From Bacillus proteolyticus (lineage in GTDB: Bacteria; Bacillota; Bacilli; Bacillales; Bacillaceae_G): 64,000 bases of DNA. The position numbers and the translations under genes are program-made. How positions within the stretch are numbered: the stretch's first letter is position 1; every line of letters starts with the position of its first letter. Below, in pieces: positions 45,906 to 54,858 of the stretch. The notes beneath the pieces are model-generated. The model ran no database searches. It had not been told where the DNA came from and saw only the letters and a list, made by a program, of their open reading frames with translations. The stretch is from NCBI RefSeq assembly GCF_001884065.1, contig NZ_MACH01000008.1, positions 62,001 through 126,000 of the forward strand, read 5' to 3'.

Positions 45906-47036
45906 ATGATAGAGAATAAAAGGTTTGAAGTTTTTCCGAAACAGATGGGTTTCTTCCCGTATATGTGGCTCGTGTATTTATTATTTCCAATCTATAATTT
46001 AACACAAGTATCAGGATGGAAGCTTGTAATAGGGATCGGTATGTTGATAGTCTTCACCGTCACATACCGGCAGCTTTATTTTGTTAAGAAAACGTTCATT
46101 TTGTGGGCGTGTATTCAAATGATGCTCACATTCTCATTTGCTTTATTTTATAATCCCTTCATGATATTGTTTGGATATTTCACGGCGAGTGCGATGGGAT
46201 TTGCGCCAAGTAAGAAAGCGTTTCGTGTGCTATTAGGTTTATTAGTTGTAATGCTTGGAGCTTTTATATTTGTAAATGTTAATCAACTAACAATCCCGAG
46301 TTTAGTGAATATCGTTCCGATGTTTATTTTAATGCTTCTTACGCCATTCGGAATGCGTAATTTTAATCAGAAAAAGATGTTGAAAAATCAACTAAACGAA
46401 GCAAACGAACAAATTAAAGACTTAGTAAAACGTGAGGAACGGCAGCGAATCGCAAGAGATCTTCATGACACATTAGGACACACACTATCTCTTATTACTT
46501 TAAAAAGTCAGCTAGTGGAGAAATTGATTGTGAAGAACCCAGAACGCGCAAGTATCGAGGCGAAGGAAATTACACAAACATCTCGTACCGCTTTAAAGCA
46601 GTTAAGGGAATTAATTTCGGATATGCGTATGATTACAGTGGAAGAAGAGCTTGAGCAAATAAAAGCAATCTTACAAGCTGCTACTATTGAATTAGAAATA
46701 AAACAAGAAACAAGTGCAAGTTCGTTATCACCGATTGAACAAAATATTTTAGGAATGTGTTTACGTGAGGCTGTGACGAATGTTGTAAAGCATAGTAAGG
46801 CGACGGAGTGCATTGTATCTATATTAGAATCGCAAGGTGAACTGATTTTGAAAGTAGAGGATAATGGCGTAGGTTTGGAAAATCAAAATCATGATGGAAA
46901 CGGTATTCGCGGTATGAAGGAGCGGATTGCTCTTATTGATGGAGTAGTTGAACTGGATACGATTAACCCAGGAACGTTGTTAACGGTGAAAGTTCCAATT
47001 GTAATTAGAACAGGAAAAGATGAGGTGAGGGCATGA
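45906..47036 (+). CDS. Sensor histidine kinase, NarL-class (YvfT/DesK-like)
   Basis: 376 residues. Five to six membrane segments in the first 150 residues with no large extracellular sensor domain suggest sensing within or at the membrane. A short coiled coil (about 155-180) leads to the HisKA_3 motif ERQRIARDLHDTLGHTLSLI with phospho-His187. The HATPase domain has EAVTNVVKHSKA and VEDNGVGLENQNHDGNGIRGMKERI. It should phosphorylate the response regulator whose gene it overlaps by 4 nt. Confidence 0.9.
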   Translation: MIENKRFEVFPKQMGFFPYMWLVYLLFPIYNLTQVSGWKLVIGIGMLIVFTVTYRQLYFVKKTFILWACIQMMLTFSFALFYNPFMILFGYFTASAMGFAPSKKAFRVLLGLLVVMLGAFIFVNVNQLTIPSLVNIVPMFILMLLTPFGMRNFNQKKMLKNQLNEANEQIKDLVKREERQRIARDLHDTLGHTLSLITLKSQLVEKLIVKNPERASIEAKEITQTSRTALKQLRELISDMRMITVEEELEQIKAILQAATIELEIKQETSASSLSPIEQNILGMCLREAVTNVVKHSKATECIVSILESQGELILKVEDNGVGLENQNHDGNGIRGMKERIALIDGVVELDTINPGTLLTVKVPIVIRTGKDEVRA

Positions 47037-47635
47037 TTCGAATTATTATTGCAGAAGATCAACGAATGCTTCGTGGTGCATTAGGAGCCCTGCTTGATCT
47101 AGAGGATGATATTGAAGTAGTTGGGCAGGCTGCGAATGGGGAAGAGGCGTTAAAATTAATCGAATCGCTAAGGCCTGATATAAGTATTATGGATATTGAA
47201 ATGCCGATTCAAAGTGGCTTAGATGTGGCTGAAACTTTAAAAAAAGAAAAGTCCTCTTGTAAAGTAATGATTTTAACAACATTTGCACGACCGGGTTATT
47301 TTGAAAGAGCGATGAAAGCTGGTGTACACGGATATTTATTAAAGGATAGCCCAAGTGAAGATTTAGCTTCAGCAATTCGTAATGTCATGAAAGGGAAGCG
47401 AGAGATTTCTCAGGAGCTAATGTTTGGCTTATGGCAGGAGCAAAATCCGTTATCGGATCGCGAACAAGAAGTATTGTTACTTGCGAAAGAAGGAAAGACG
47501 GCAAATGAAATTGCGAAGGCACTTTATCTTTCACCTGGTACAGTACGTAATTATATTTCTGAAGTATTAACGAAGCTTGATGCGAAAAATAGAATTGAGG
47601 CAATTACAATTGCGGAAGAAAAGGGATGGATATGA
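47033..47635 (+). CDS. Response regulator, NarL/FixJ class (YvfU/DesR-like)
   Basis: 200 residues. The receiver domain has Asp pocket residues near the start (IIIAEDQRM), phospho-acceptor Asp54 in SIMDIEMP, and the Lys in YLLKDSPSEDL. The LuxR-type helix-turn-helix is LSDREQEVLLLAKEGKTANEIAKALYLSPGTVRNYISEVLTKL (about 140-182). It probably activates its own operon through the ATGACAATTGTCAT palindrome. Confidence 0.92.
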   Translation: MIRIIIAEDQRMLRGALGALLDLEDDIEVVGQAANGEEALKLIESLRPDISIMDIEMPIQSGLDVAETLKKEKSSCKVMILTTFARPGYFERAMKAGVHGYLLKDSPSEDLASAIRNVMKGKREISQELMFGLWQEQNPLSDREQEVLLLAKEGKTANEIAKALYLSPGTVRNYISEVLTKLDAKNRIEAITIAEEKGWI

Positions 47636-47672
47636 AAAGAAGTTTACCTATGAGTGGTAAGCTTCTTTTTTC
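47634..47672. terminator. Terminator after response regulator gene
   Basis: GAAG-TTTACC and GGTAA-GCTTC form a stem followed by TTTTTTC on the plus strand. Confidence 0.75.
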
Positions 47673-48203
47673 TTATAAACAAGTATTTCAATAGAGAGTT
47701 TCGTCGCAGTCGCATAGCTCAGAATTTGAAGTATATCGCGTAATTTAGATTTTACTTCATTTTTCGACAAAAAATTTGTTATAGTAAGATTAGGTTGTTG
47801 GTCTAAATTTTGGACAACTTTACCACTAACAGTTGTAATTACTCCATTTTTATCTACTTTTACAATAAGATCTTGGCCATATACTTTATAATTTTTGTAA
47901 GTTTGTGCAAGGCGAACTTCGGTTTTATTTTCTTTTGTATCTTTATTTGTAGGTTGGGAATCTACATTCATTTCAGTTGTCACTCACCTTTGTTGAGCTT
48001 TAGCCTCATTTATCTCACCCTTTAAATACTTTTTCGCCATATATTTTTGTATCATTTTGAGGTTGTGTTAATTTTTAAATCGTTAAACTAGGCTGAGCAA
48101 TTTCAACGTTTACTTCATTTCTATCTAGTTCTTGGGTGTGAATAGCTTCTGCTGATAAAGGATAAAGAAGACCGAATGTAACGAAAGCACGGGCAAATTT
48201 TCT
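47648..48203 (-). pseudogene. nprB: Decayed nprB neutral protease gene (signal and propeptide only)
   Basis: Reading leftward, 48203-48078 encodes a signal-peptide-like start (KFARAFVTFGLLYPLSAEA) and IHTQELDRNEVNVEIAQPSLTI, with no start codon and a TAA at 48077-48075. After a frameshift, 48055-47984 encodes QKYMAKKYLKGEINEAKAQQR and another stop. 47983-47648 then encodes an FTP/PepSY-type thermolysin propeptide (KNYKVYGQDLIVKVDKNG, VVQNLDQQPNLTITNFLSKN). The frame ends with KKKEAYHS, and the whole HEXXH catalytic domain is missing. The place and orientation, divergent from plcR, are those of nprB in B. cereus. NprB was reported to help process PapR there, and B. anthracis has a truncated copy. 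Confidence 0.8.
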
Positions 48204-48283
48204 ATAATTTATCTATAAAATTACTAGTCTATTATATTATGTGAGATGGATTGTATGAAAAATTTGCCGAATCTTATATATAT

Positions 48284-48327
48284 TATGCATTATTTCATAT
48301 CAAAAATTGTCGAATTCACATTATTGT
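48284..48327 (+). promoter_or_regulatory. PlcR box and -10 of plcR
   Basis: TATGCATTATTTCATA at 48284-48299 matches every fixed position of TATGNANNNNTNCATA. The -10-like TATTGT at 48322-48327 starts exactly 22 nt after the box. This is the known autoregulatory site of plcR, which also faces the nprB remnant. Confidence 0.9.
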
Positions 48328-48380
48328 AGTGGTATGACAACTCAAAAAATTAGATTGTTATAATGGGATGGTGAGTAAGT

Positions 48381-49238
48381 ATGCACGCAGAAAAACTAGG
48401 AAGTGAAATTAAGAAAATTAGGGTGATGAGAGGATTAACACAAAAGCAGTTATCCGAGAACATATGTCATCAATCGGAAGTGAGTCGAATTGAATCGGGC
48501 GCGGTATACCCAAGTATGGATATATTGCAAGGTATTGCAGCGAAGTTACAAGTTCCCATTCTTCATTTTTATGAGGTACTCATTTATTCTGATATTGAGA
48601 GGAATAAGCAATTAAAAGATCGAATTATTATGCTTTGTAAGCAAAAGAAATATAAAGAAATTTATACTAAGGTATGGAATGAGTTGAAAAAGGAAGAATA
48701 TCATCCCGAGCTTCAGCAATTTCTTCAATGGCAATATTATGTAGCTGCTTACATATTGAAAAAAATCGATTACGAATATTGTATTTTAGAATTAAAGAAA
48801 TTGCTCAATCAACAATTGGCAGGAATAGATGTATATCAGAACCTTTATATTGAAAACGCAATTGCAAACATTTACGCTGAAAATGGCTATTTTAAGAAGA
48901 GTATTGAGTTATTTGAAAATATATTAAAACAATTAGAGGCATTACATGATAATAAAGAGTTTGATGTGAAGGTGAGACATAATCATGCAAAAGCATTATA
49001 CTTAGACAATCAATACGAAGAAGCGCTTTGTCACGCAAATAAAGCCATTGAACTATCGTGTCGAATTAATAGTATGACATTGATTGGACAGTTATACTAT
49101 CGAAAAGGTGAATGCCTAGAAAAGCTCGAGTGTGATAGAGCAGAAATTGAAGATGCTTACGAAAAAGCGTGCTTCTTTTTCGATATATTAGGAAACCATA
49201 CGTTAAAAGAGTCAATTATAAAAAAAATAAAGAAATAA
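48381..49238 (+). CDS. plcR: Virulence regulator PlcR
   Basis: 285 residues, full length. The N-terminal HTH is EKLGSEIKKIRVMRGLTQKQLSENICHQSEVSRIESGAVYPSMDILQGIAAKLQVP (4-59). The rest is the TPR array that binds the PapR peptide (RNPP family), including NAIANIYAENGYFKKSIELFE and NHAKALYLDNQYEEALCHANKAIELS. PlcR bound to PapR activates secreted toxins and enzymes. The reading frame passes codon 214, the site of the B. anthracis nonsense mutation, intact. It differs at many positions from the PlcR I remember for B. thuringiensis 407, in line with a different pherotype. Confidence 0.97.
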   Translation: MHAEKLGSEIKKIRVMRGLTQKQLSENICHQSEVSRIESGAVYPSMDILQGIAAKLQVPILHFYEVLIYSDIERNKQLKDRIIMLCKQKKYKEIYTKVWNELKKEEYHPELQQFLQWQYYVAAYILKKIDYEYCILELKKLLNQQLAGIDVYQNLYIENAIANIYAENGYFKKSIELFENILKQLEALHDNKEFDVKVRHNHAKALYLDNQYEEALCHANKAIELSCRINSMTLIGQLYYRKGECLEKLECDRAEIEDAYEKACFFFDILGNHTLKESIIKKIKK

Positions 49239-49247
49239 AAAAACAAA

Positions 49248-49291
49248 TATGCATAATTGCATAAGATGTGGATAAATTTTCATGATATATT
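49248..49291 (+). promoter_or_regulatory. PlcR box and extended -10 of papR
   Basis: TATGCATAATTGCATA at 49248-49263 matches the PlcR box fully. TG at 49283-49284 and TATATT at 49286-49291 form an extended -10 starting 22 nt after the box and 27 nt before the papR ATG. Confidence 0.85.
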
Positions 49292-49317
49292 TAAAGAAAA
49301 AATGCGGGTGATGGAAT

Positions 49318-49464
49318 ATGAAAAAACTACTTATTGGTAGTCTATTAACGTTAGCGATGGCATGGGGTATTTCATTAGGAGATACAGTTTTAGAGAAAAA
49401 TCAAGTAATTTCTTATAATGATCAAGAGATACAAGTAGCTTCAGATGTACCTTTTGAGTACTAA
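49318..49464 (+). CDS. papR: PapR signalling peptide precursor
   Basis: 48 residues starting MKKLLIGSLLTLAMAWGIS, a signal peptide for Sec export, and ending ASDVPFEY. The exported precursor is trimmed to a C-terminal hepta- or pentapeptide (SDVPFEY / VPFEY), re-imported by the Opp system and bound by PlcR. PapR types differ in this tail; Val at the first pentapeptide position places the strain in the VPFEY-like class rather than LPFEF, MPFEF or LPFEH. GGGTGATGG lies just upstream of the ATG. It directly follows plcR by 79 nt and has its own PlcR box. Confidence 0.95.
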   Translation: MKKLLIGSLLTLAMAWGISLGDTVLEKNQVISYNDQEIQVASDVPFEY

Positions 49465-49498
49465 AAAACAACCGTCTTACTTAGACGGTTGTTTTTTC
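49463..49498. terminator. Bidirectional terminator papR / GGDEF-EAL gene
   Basis: AAAAAACAACCGTC and GACGGTTGTTTTTT form a perfect stem around a TTACTTA loop. It overlaps the stop of the converging c-di-GMP gene. Confidence 0.9.
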
Positions 49499-52159
49499 GT
49501 GGAGTAACATCCAAACATCTTTACTAGAAACAGGCTTGCTAAATAGGAATCCTTGAATGTGGTCACAGTTTTGTTCGTGTAAAAACTTCCATTGTTCTTC
49601 TGTTTCTACACCTTCCGCAATAACCTCTAAATTTAATTCTTTCGATAGCGTAATAATGGAAGCGATAATCGCTTCTTCTAAAGGGCTATTTGTAATTCCA
49701 CAAATAAACTCTCGAGCAATTTTTAATGTATTGATTGGATATTTCGTTAAATAAGCTAAAGAACTATAACCTGTTCCAAAGTCATCAATTGAAATTTGGA
49801 TACCGAGATTTTGAAGTTCTTCTAGTTTAGCAATTACAGAATGATTTTGATTAATCGCGATACTTTCTGTAATCTCAATATCTAGCGCTTCTGGTTTTAG
49901 TTCTGTTTCTTCCAAGACTTTTGAAATAGTTGATATTAAATCTGCGTGATTAAATTGAACAACAGATAAATTTACACCAACCTTTAAGTGAGAAAATCCT
50001 TGGTTATGCCACTTTTTTGCTTCTAAGCAGGATGTACGTAAAATCCAATTACCAAGTTCAATAATAAATCCTGTCTCCTCTGCTAGAGGGATGAATTGGG
50101 CAGGTGATACAATCCCGAGTTTTGGGTGTTTCCAACGAATTAACGCCTCAAAACCGATAATTTGTTTTGTTTTTGTGTTTACTTGTGGCTGGTATTCAAG
50201 GAAAAATTCATTTTGTTGTAGTGCTTTTGAAAGCTCACCTTCTAGGAAGTGTATTTCATTTTGAGCAATACTCATTTCTTTTGAGAAGAAAACGAATCTG
50301 TTTTTTCCATTTGCCTTTGCTCGATACATAGCCATATCTGCATTTTTCATTAATTCGGTTACATCGGTTCCGTAGTCAGGGTACATTGCAATTCCGATAC
50401 TCGGTGTAACAGAAAGTTCTTCATCTTTAATAAAGTAAGGCTTATTTAAGATAGTTAAAATTTGTTCAGCTATAAAAGAAGCACTTTTTTCAGAGTACAT
50501 ATCTGGTAATAGAATCGTAAATTCATCTCCGCCTTGGCGGGCAACGATATCTTTTGAACGCAAACATCCACGTAATCTTTTTGCCACTTCAATTAATAAT
50601 AAATCTCCGACATCATGACCGAGTCGATCGTTAATTTTTTTAAATCGGTCTAAGTCGAGGAACATGACGGCAACGTCATTAGTTTCGTTTTTCGCTGTAT
50701 TTAAAATCGTTTTTAAATCTTTTTCGAATTTTCGTCGATTCGGCAGTCCTGTAAGTGCATCATGGAAAGCCAAATGCTCTACTTGTTTTTGTTTTTCATA
50801 TAAAGTTGTAATATCACGTGCTATACCAAACATCCCAACAACTTCTTTATTTATAAAAATAGGGATGAGTGTAATGTGAAGGTAATAATAATAGCCTTCT
50901 TTTTCTTTTGTACGAATTTCTAGAGTTTGTGGTCTACCTTCTCTTGTACTTTGTAAAGATTTCTTCAATAATTCATGATCTTGGGGATCAATGAAGTGTA
51001 GAAGAGAATAGCTTGTTACTTCACAATAATAGGGTGTAAATAAACTTTCACAAGCCTTATTAGATTGTTGAAAAATCCCGTTCATATTTAAAGAAAAAAC
51101 AGCATCAGGATGATCTTCGAATAAAGACTTATAACGCTGTTCACTTTTTGATAGGGCAGATGCACCTTCTTCGACTTCACCTTCTAGTTGTGTAGTCAAC
51201 TGTTCGTACGTATCGATTAATACTTGATTATCTTTCCACATGTAAAGTTGTCGTAGGAATAATAAGATTAGTGATAATACTAGACCGATTAGCATGAACT
51301 TATCGTCCCAAGGCTGAATGACAATAAAGGAAAAAGTAATGATTATACTAAAATAAGGTAATATAAAGCGTACATAATCGAATCGATAATACTTCATTTT
51401 CGTTTCATGTTGCATTGGTTTATCCAAAATGTACAGTATGGACGATAAACCGATTAGTAAAATCGAAGCAGTATGTATTAAATAAGAGACTTCAGAAGAA
51501 GTTTCCATTCCTTTGTTTAATTGGAACAGATGTATATATCCGTACATAAGTATGATAGTAAAGCCGATAATTAATGAGATTCTACTAGAAGAATATTGTT
51601 CTCTCCTATATAGGCTAATAACGGCGTAAATTACTAATGATTGTGCGATAAAATACCCAATCAAAAGCCACGTGTCCGTCTTCAACATACGAAAGCTAGA
51701 AATATCTAAAATAAAGGTTAGGGCAAAATAAATATTCATAATAACAATGAAGATGCTATCGAATGAAAATTGAGCAAGACCTCTAATGGAGTAATGTTTT
51801 ATAAACTTTATAGCAAAGCCAGAAAAAAGCAAAATATATTGTATGATGAAAAAAGGTAGTGCTTTATATGAGAATATGACTTGATCATAAATAGAAGGTG
51901 ACTGAAGAAATAAAGTTATTTCCATAATTAGTCCACATATGCAAGTACATAGTAGTAAAACCCAAAATAGTTTGTCACTGCTGTTCATCTTCTTAATTGC
52001 CTTATATAAGCAATAGAAAGAAAAGAGTGCCGCAAAACAAAATAAGAAGAGAATTCCAATTTCTTTTATATTTAAATTCCTAGGGATAAGGAATATCCAA
52101 AGAGAAAATATAATTATATACATCATGACAAATTGTACATATTTCTTTTGATTAATCAT
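49481..52159 (-). CDS. Membrane PAS-GGDEF-EAL cyclic-di-GMP protein
   Basis: 892 residues. About eight to nine membrane segments fill the first 300 residues. A PAS domain follows (about 335-440, FEDHPDAVFSLNMNGIFQQSN). The GGDEF domain keeps ARQGGDEFTILLP and, five residues before it, the inhibitory I-site RSKD. The EAL domain keeps GFEALIRWKHP, ITESIAI, DDFGTGYSSLAYL and EGVETEEQW. Both cyclase and phosphodiesterase centres look intact, so the net activity cannot be predicted. The ATG at 52159 has GGAG 7 nt upstream. It converges on papR; B. cereus-group c-di-GMP proteins are linked to motility and biofilm. Confidence 0.92.
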   Translation of the reverse strand: MINQKKYVQFVMMYIIIFSLWIFLIPRNLNIKEIGILFLFCFAALFSFYCLYKAIKKMNSSDKLFWVLLLCTCICGLIMEITLFLQSPSIYDQVIFSYKALPFFIIQYILLFSGFAIKFIKHYSIRGLAQFSFDSIFIVIMNIYFALTFILDISSFRMLKTDTWLLIGYFIAQSLVIYAVISLYRREQYSSSRISLIIGFTIILMYGYIHLFQLNKGMETSSEVSYLIHTASILLIGLSSILYILDKPMQHETKMKYYRFDYVRFILPYFSIIITFSFIVIQPWDDKFMLIGLVLSLILLFLRQLYMWKDNQVLIDTYEQLTTQLEGEVEEGASALSKSEQRYKSLFEDHPDAVFSLNMNGIFQQSNKACESLFTPYYCEVTSYSLLHFIDPQDHELLKKSLQSTREGRPQTLEIRTKEKEGYYYYLHITLIPIFINKEVVGMFGIARDITTLYEKQKQVEHLAFHDALTGLPNRRKFEKDLKTILNTAKNETNDVAVMFLDLDRFKKINDRLGHDVGDLLLIEVAKRLRGCLRSKDIVARQGGDEFTILLPDMYSEKSASFIAEQILTILNKPYFIKDEELSVTPSIGIAMYPDYGTDVTELMKNADMAMYRAKANGKNRFVFFSKEMSIAQNEIHFLEGELSKALQQNEFFLEYQPQVNTKTKQIIGFEALIRWKHPKLGIVSPAQFIPLAEETGFIIELGNWILRTSCLEAKKWHNQGFSHLKVGVNLSVVQFNHADLISTISKVLEETELKPEALDIEITESIAINQNHSVIAKLEELQNLGIQISIDDFGTGYSSLAYLTKYPINTLKIAREFICGITNSPLEEAIIASIITLSKELNLEVIAEGVETEEQWKFLHEQNCDHIQGFLFSKPVSSKDVWMLLHEKTTV

Positions 52160-52263
52160 ATTATGACTCCATTTCAATAAAGTTGAATCTCAGGGGGAAA
52201 ATGCTAATTTAAATAATAGCATATAAATTGGGATATTTTTTACTGTGAAAATTACTTTTTTTT

Positions 52264-52316
52264 GAAAAAATAGCGCAATGTTACAAATTACCATTGTAAC
52301 GTTGCGCCATTTTTTC
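52264..52316 (-). terminator. Terminator overlapping the end of uvsE
   Basis: AAAAAAT-GCGCAATGTTACAA and TTGTAACGTTGCGC-ATTTTTT form a long stem that includes the uvsE stop codon. Confidence 0.82.
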
Positions 52317-53241
52317 TTTTTATTCCTCTTATTGAAGAGATTTCACTTATTAATTGGAGAAGTGCTAAATCCTTTTGTTTGCTTTCAATCATAATATCGA
52401 AATTACGGCCAACTTTTTTTGCAATGTGCAAAAAGGGTTTAATAAATTCTAAATCAATATAATCTGAGTGGGCCCTAAATTCTTTTTCTGATTTAGGAGA
52501 AGAAATATGAACTTTAGGTGGGATATTTGTATGTGACCAAGTTTCAAATATCATAGGAAGTAACTCTTCTAGCGGTTCACCACAAAGGTTCGCTATGTGA
52601 TGATGATAATCGAACACGAAAGGGATTTTTTCTTTTTGGCAAATAGCCAAAGTTTCAGAAGTTGTATATGTTTTATCGTCATTTTCAAGAGTCATTTGTC
52701 TTTTTATATGATAAGGAAGTTTTTGTATGTTTTCATGAAACCGTTCGATTGCCTTCTCCTTATTTCCATACGCGCCACCTACATGAATATTAATGTAGGA
52801 AGAATCTGCAATTCCCATAGCATTTAACACGTTATAATGATAGGTCATATCTGTAATTGCATTAGTTGTAATATGTGGTTTGTCGCTTGTAAATAGTGTG
52901 AATTGGTTAGGGTGAAAACTTACGCGTAAATTGTGTTCTTGAATTAATGCTCCTATTTTACGCCATAGTGGAGCAAATAGTTGAATGTAATCAAATTCAA
53001 CTTCAGGATGTGTTGCAAGCGGAACGATAGAAGATGATAAACGATATAATGGAATTTCGTGTGCAATATTGTAATGAAGGATGCGTATTGTATGCTCTAG
53101 ATTCTGCCTTGTAACATGGTACAATTTATCTTCTCGCTCTTGTTTATTGAGTTTTTTAAAGCTTGTAAATGTCATCGTTTTAGCAGGAGAACAGTCCCAG
53201 AGTGCCATTGCATGTGAGACATATCCAAACCGCATAATCAT
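52288..53241 (-). CDS. uvsE: UV damage endonuclease UvsE
   Basis: 317 residues, TIM-barrel UVDE family. It begins [25 protein letters not shown], and shows [46 protein letters not shown] and KVHISSPKS with the metal-binding His/Glu residues. It nicks DNA 5' to UV photoproducts in an alternative excision-repair path. The ATG at 53241 has AGAGGTG 8 nt upstream; earlier in-frame starts overlap the upstream gene. It lies 32 nt after the cardiolipin synthase gene, as ywjE-ywjD in B. subtilis. Confidence 0.93.
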   Translation of the reverse strand: MIMRFGYVSHAMALWDCSPAKTMTFTSFKKLNKQEREDKLYHVTRQNLEHTIRILHYNIAHEIPLYRLSSSIVPLATHPEVEFDYIQLFAPLWRKIGALIQEHNLRVSFHPNQFTLFTSDKPHITTNAITDMTYHYNVLNAMGIADSSYINIHVGGAYGNKEKAIERFHENIQKLPYHIKRQMTLENDDKTYTTSETLAICQKEKIPFVFDYHHHIANLCGEPLEELLPMIFETWSHTNIPPKVHISSPKSEKEFRAHSDYIDLEFIKPFLHIAKKVGRNFDIMIESKQKDLALLQLISEISSIRGIKRKNGATLQW

Positions 53242-53273
53242 AAAGGATACACCTCTTTTATTCATCGCCTTTC

Positions 53274-54467
53274 CTATAAAAAGAACGCAAATATCGTTCC
53301 TATCCATTCTTTGCCCCTATCAATAAGGGAAAGTGGGCTGACATCATCAAAGGAAAGTAATGACGCATTTTTTAGATCTTCATGGAATTTATTTTTTACT
53401 TCTTGTATGAAGTGTTTATCGTACAAAAGGCAGTTGATTTCATGATTAATATATAAACTTCTCATATCAAAATTAGCAGTTCCAATATCACAAATATGAT
53501 CGTCTACTATAATGATTTTTGCGTGAAAAAATCCTTGTTGAAAAGCGTAAATATTACAACCAGCTTGTATTAACTTTCGGCAATATGGGAATTTTGCTTC
53601 TCTAACGAGGGCGTGATCGGCCTTTTGTGGAACGAGAATAGTTATTTGAACCCCACGTTTTCGTGCGTTTAATAATGCGTTCATAATTTTTTTTCCAGGA
53701 ATGAAATAGGGTGTACCGATAAAGATTTCTTTTTTCGCGCTTTCGATTAATTGTAAAAATGTATTTTGTAAATAGGCACCATCAGTAGGGATAAAACGAT
53801 GTAGAACGGTCCCTGGTTGTTGCTTAGGAAAATAAAGAGATGCATCTAATAAATTTTGGCCTGTATCGTCGAGCCAATCATGTAAAAATTGTTTTTGTAA
53901 ATCTTGTATCCCTTCTCCTGTAAGACGTAAATGATAATCTCGCCATAATCCTAACTTTTGATTATGCCCTAAATATTCCTCGCCAATATTAAATCCACCA
54001 ATATAGCCAATTTCCCCGTCAATAACTATAATTTTTCTATGATTTCTTTGATTTGCAGAAAAGAAAGGAAAAGGAAATTTTACTTTGTGACAAAATGAAA
54101 AAGAGACACCATGCTTTTGTAGCGAGTAAATCGCTTCTTTTGATAAATAATGACTGCCAAACCGGTCGAGTAAAAGTCTTACTTCAATTCCTTCTTGTGC
54201 TTTATCGATAAGTAACTTTAAAAACTTACGACTTATCTCATCATTTTTTACAATAAAAAATAAAACGTGCACATGGTGTTTAGCTTGTTTTATATCAGTA
54301 AATAGGGTGTCATACAAATCTTTTCCGTATGTATAAAGGTGAAAATCACTTTGACGTAAAGGGAAAGAACGAGAACGTACACGCTTTAAATGAACAACTC
54401 TCCCATATGAAAGGTCGATTGTAATCCAGAGAGCGCTACCTATTAACAAGAGAGATAAGAAGAACAT
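53274..54467 (-). CDS. clsB: Cardiolipin synthase (YwjE/ClsB-like), phospholipase D family
   Basis: 397 residues. One N-terminal membrane segment (1-20) anchors the protein. Two HKD-type motifs are [22 protein letters not shown] and [22 protein letters not shown]. It joins phosphatidylglycerol molecules to form cardiolipin. It lacks the second N-terminal helix found in major ClsA. Position beside uvsE and fadF matches B. subtilis ywjE. GGAGGG precedes the start. Confidence 0.88.
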   Translation of the reverse strand: MFFLSLLLIGSALWITIDLSYGRVVHLKRVRSRSFPLRQSDFHLYTYGKDLYDTLFTDIKQAKHHVHVLFFIVKNDEISRKFLKLLIDKAQEGIEVRLLLDRFGSHYLSKEAIYSLQKHGVSFSFCHKVKFPFPFFSANQRNHRKIIVIDGEIGYIGGFNIGEEYLGHNQKLGLWRDYHLRLTGEGIQDLQKQFLHDWLDDTGQNLLDASLYFPKQQPGTVLHRFIPTDGAYLQNTFLQLIESAKKEIFIGTPYFIPGKKIMNALLNARKRGVQITILVPQKADHALVREAKFPYCRKLIQAGCNIYAFQQGFFHAKIIIVDDHICDIGTANFDMRSLYINHEINCLLYDKHFIQEVKNKFHEDLKNASLLSFDDVSPLSLIDRGKEWIGTIFAFFL

Positions 54468-54524
54468 AAGTAAATTCCCTCCTTCACGGTCTTTTCACCA
54501 TCAGTTTTTTACAAATCAAAATTT

Positions 54525-54690
54525 CACTTTACCCCGCTATTTGCGGGTAGTAAGCCTCCTACCTCAAAATTAGGCTTACTCAAAGGAGTCAGGCGGGAGG
54601 CAACAGCCCGTAAAAGCCCGATTGGTGTGGGCTAATAATCAGGAGGGCATAAACAGCTCCCTACTGATTAAAGTTTCACTTTATAGTTTC
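54525..54690. repeat. bcr-like ~155-nt structured repeat
   Basis: Between cls and fadF lies a GC-richer block with successive hairpins: CCCGC/GCGGG, GTAAGCCT/AGGCTTAC, AGCCC/GGGCT and TCAGGAGGG/CTCCCTACTGA. Both flanks carry TTTCACTTTA (about 54529 and 54666). Size, structure and flanking repeats fit the dispersed bcr1-type elements of the B. cereus group, recalled from the literature but not compared here. Confidence 0.65.
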
Positions 54691-54742
54691 ACCCAAATAA
54701 ACAGCTTTATTAAAAAATATGTTGTTGTATAACAAAAAACTG

Positions 54743-54770
54743 TTGACTGAATGCTCACTCATTATATAAT
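54743..54770 (+). promoter_or_regulatory. fadF promoter with FadR-type operator
   Basis: TTGACT (54743-54748) and TATAAT (54765-54770) are 16 nt apart. TGACTGAATGCTCACTCA (54744-54761) overlaps the -35 and spacer. It has the TGANTGANNNNTCANTCA symmetry of the Bacillus FadR box. Long-chain acyl-CoA would relieve such repression. Confidence 0.7.
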
Positions 54771-54858
54771 GAAGGTAGGGGATAAAATTCAGAAAATTAT
54801 ATGTTTTTGAAGATTCTAAAAAAGAAAGAGGGCTTACAAAGAGAGGGGTAGCATAAAA

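Noticed and set aside
47648-47983. Apparently intact 111-residue gene on the minus strand
   Set aside because: It starts at an internal GTG right after a stop, and its sequence continues a protease propeptide readable upstream in the same frame. It is part of the nprB remnant.
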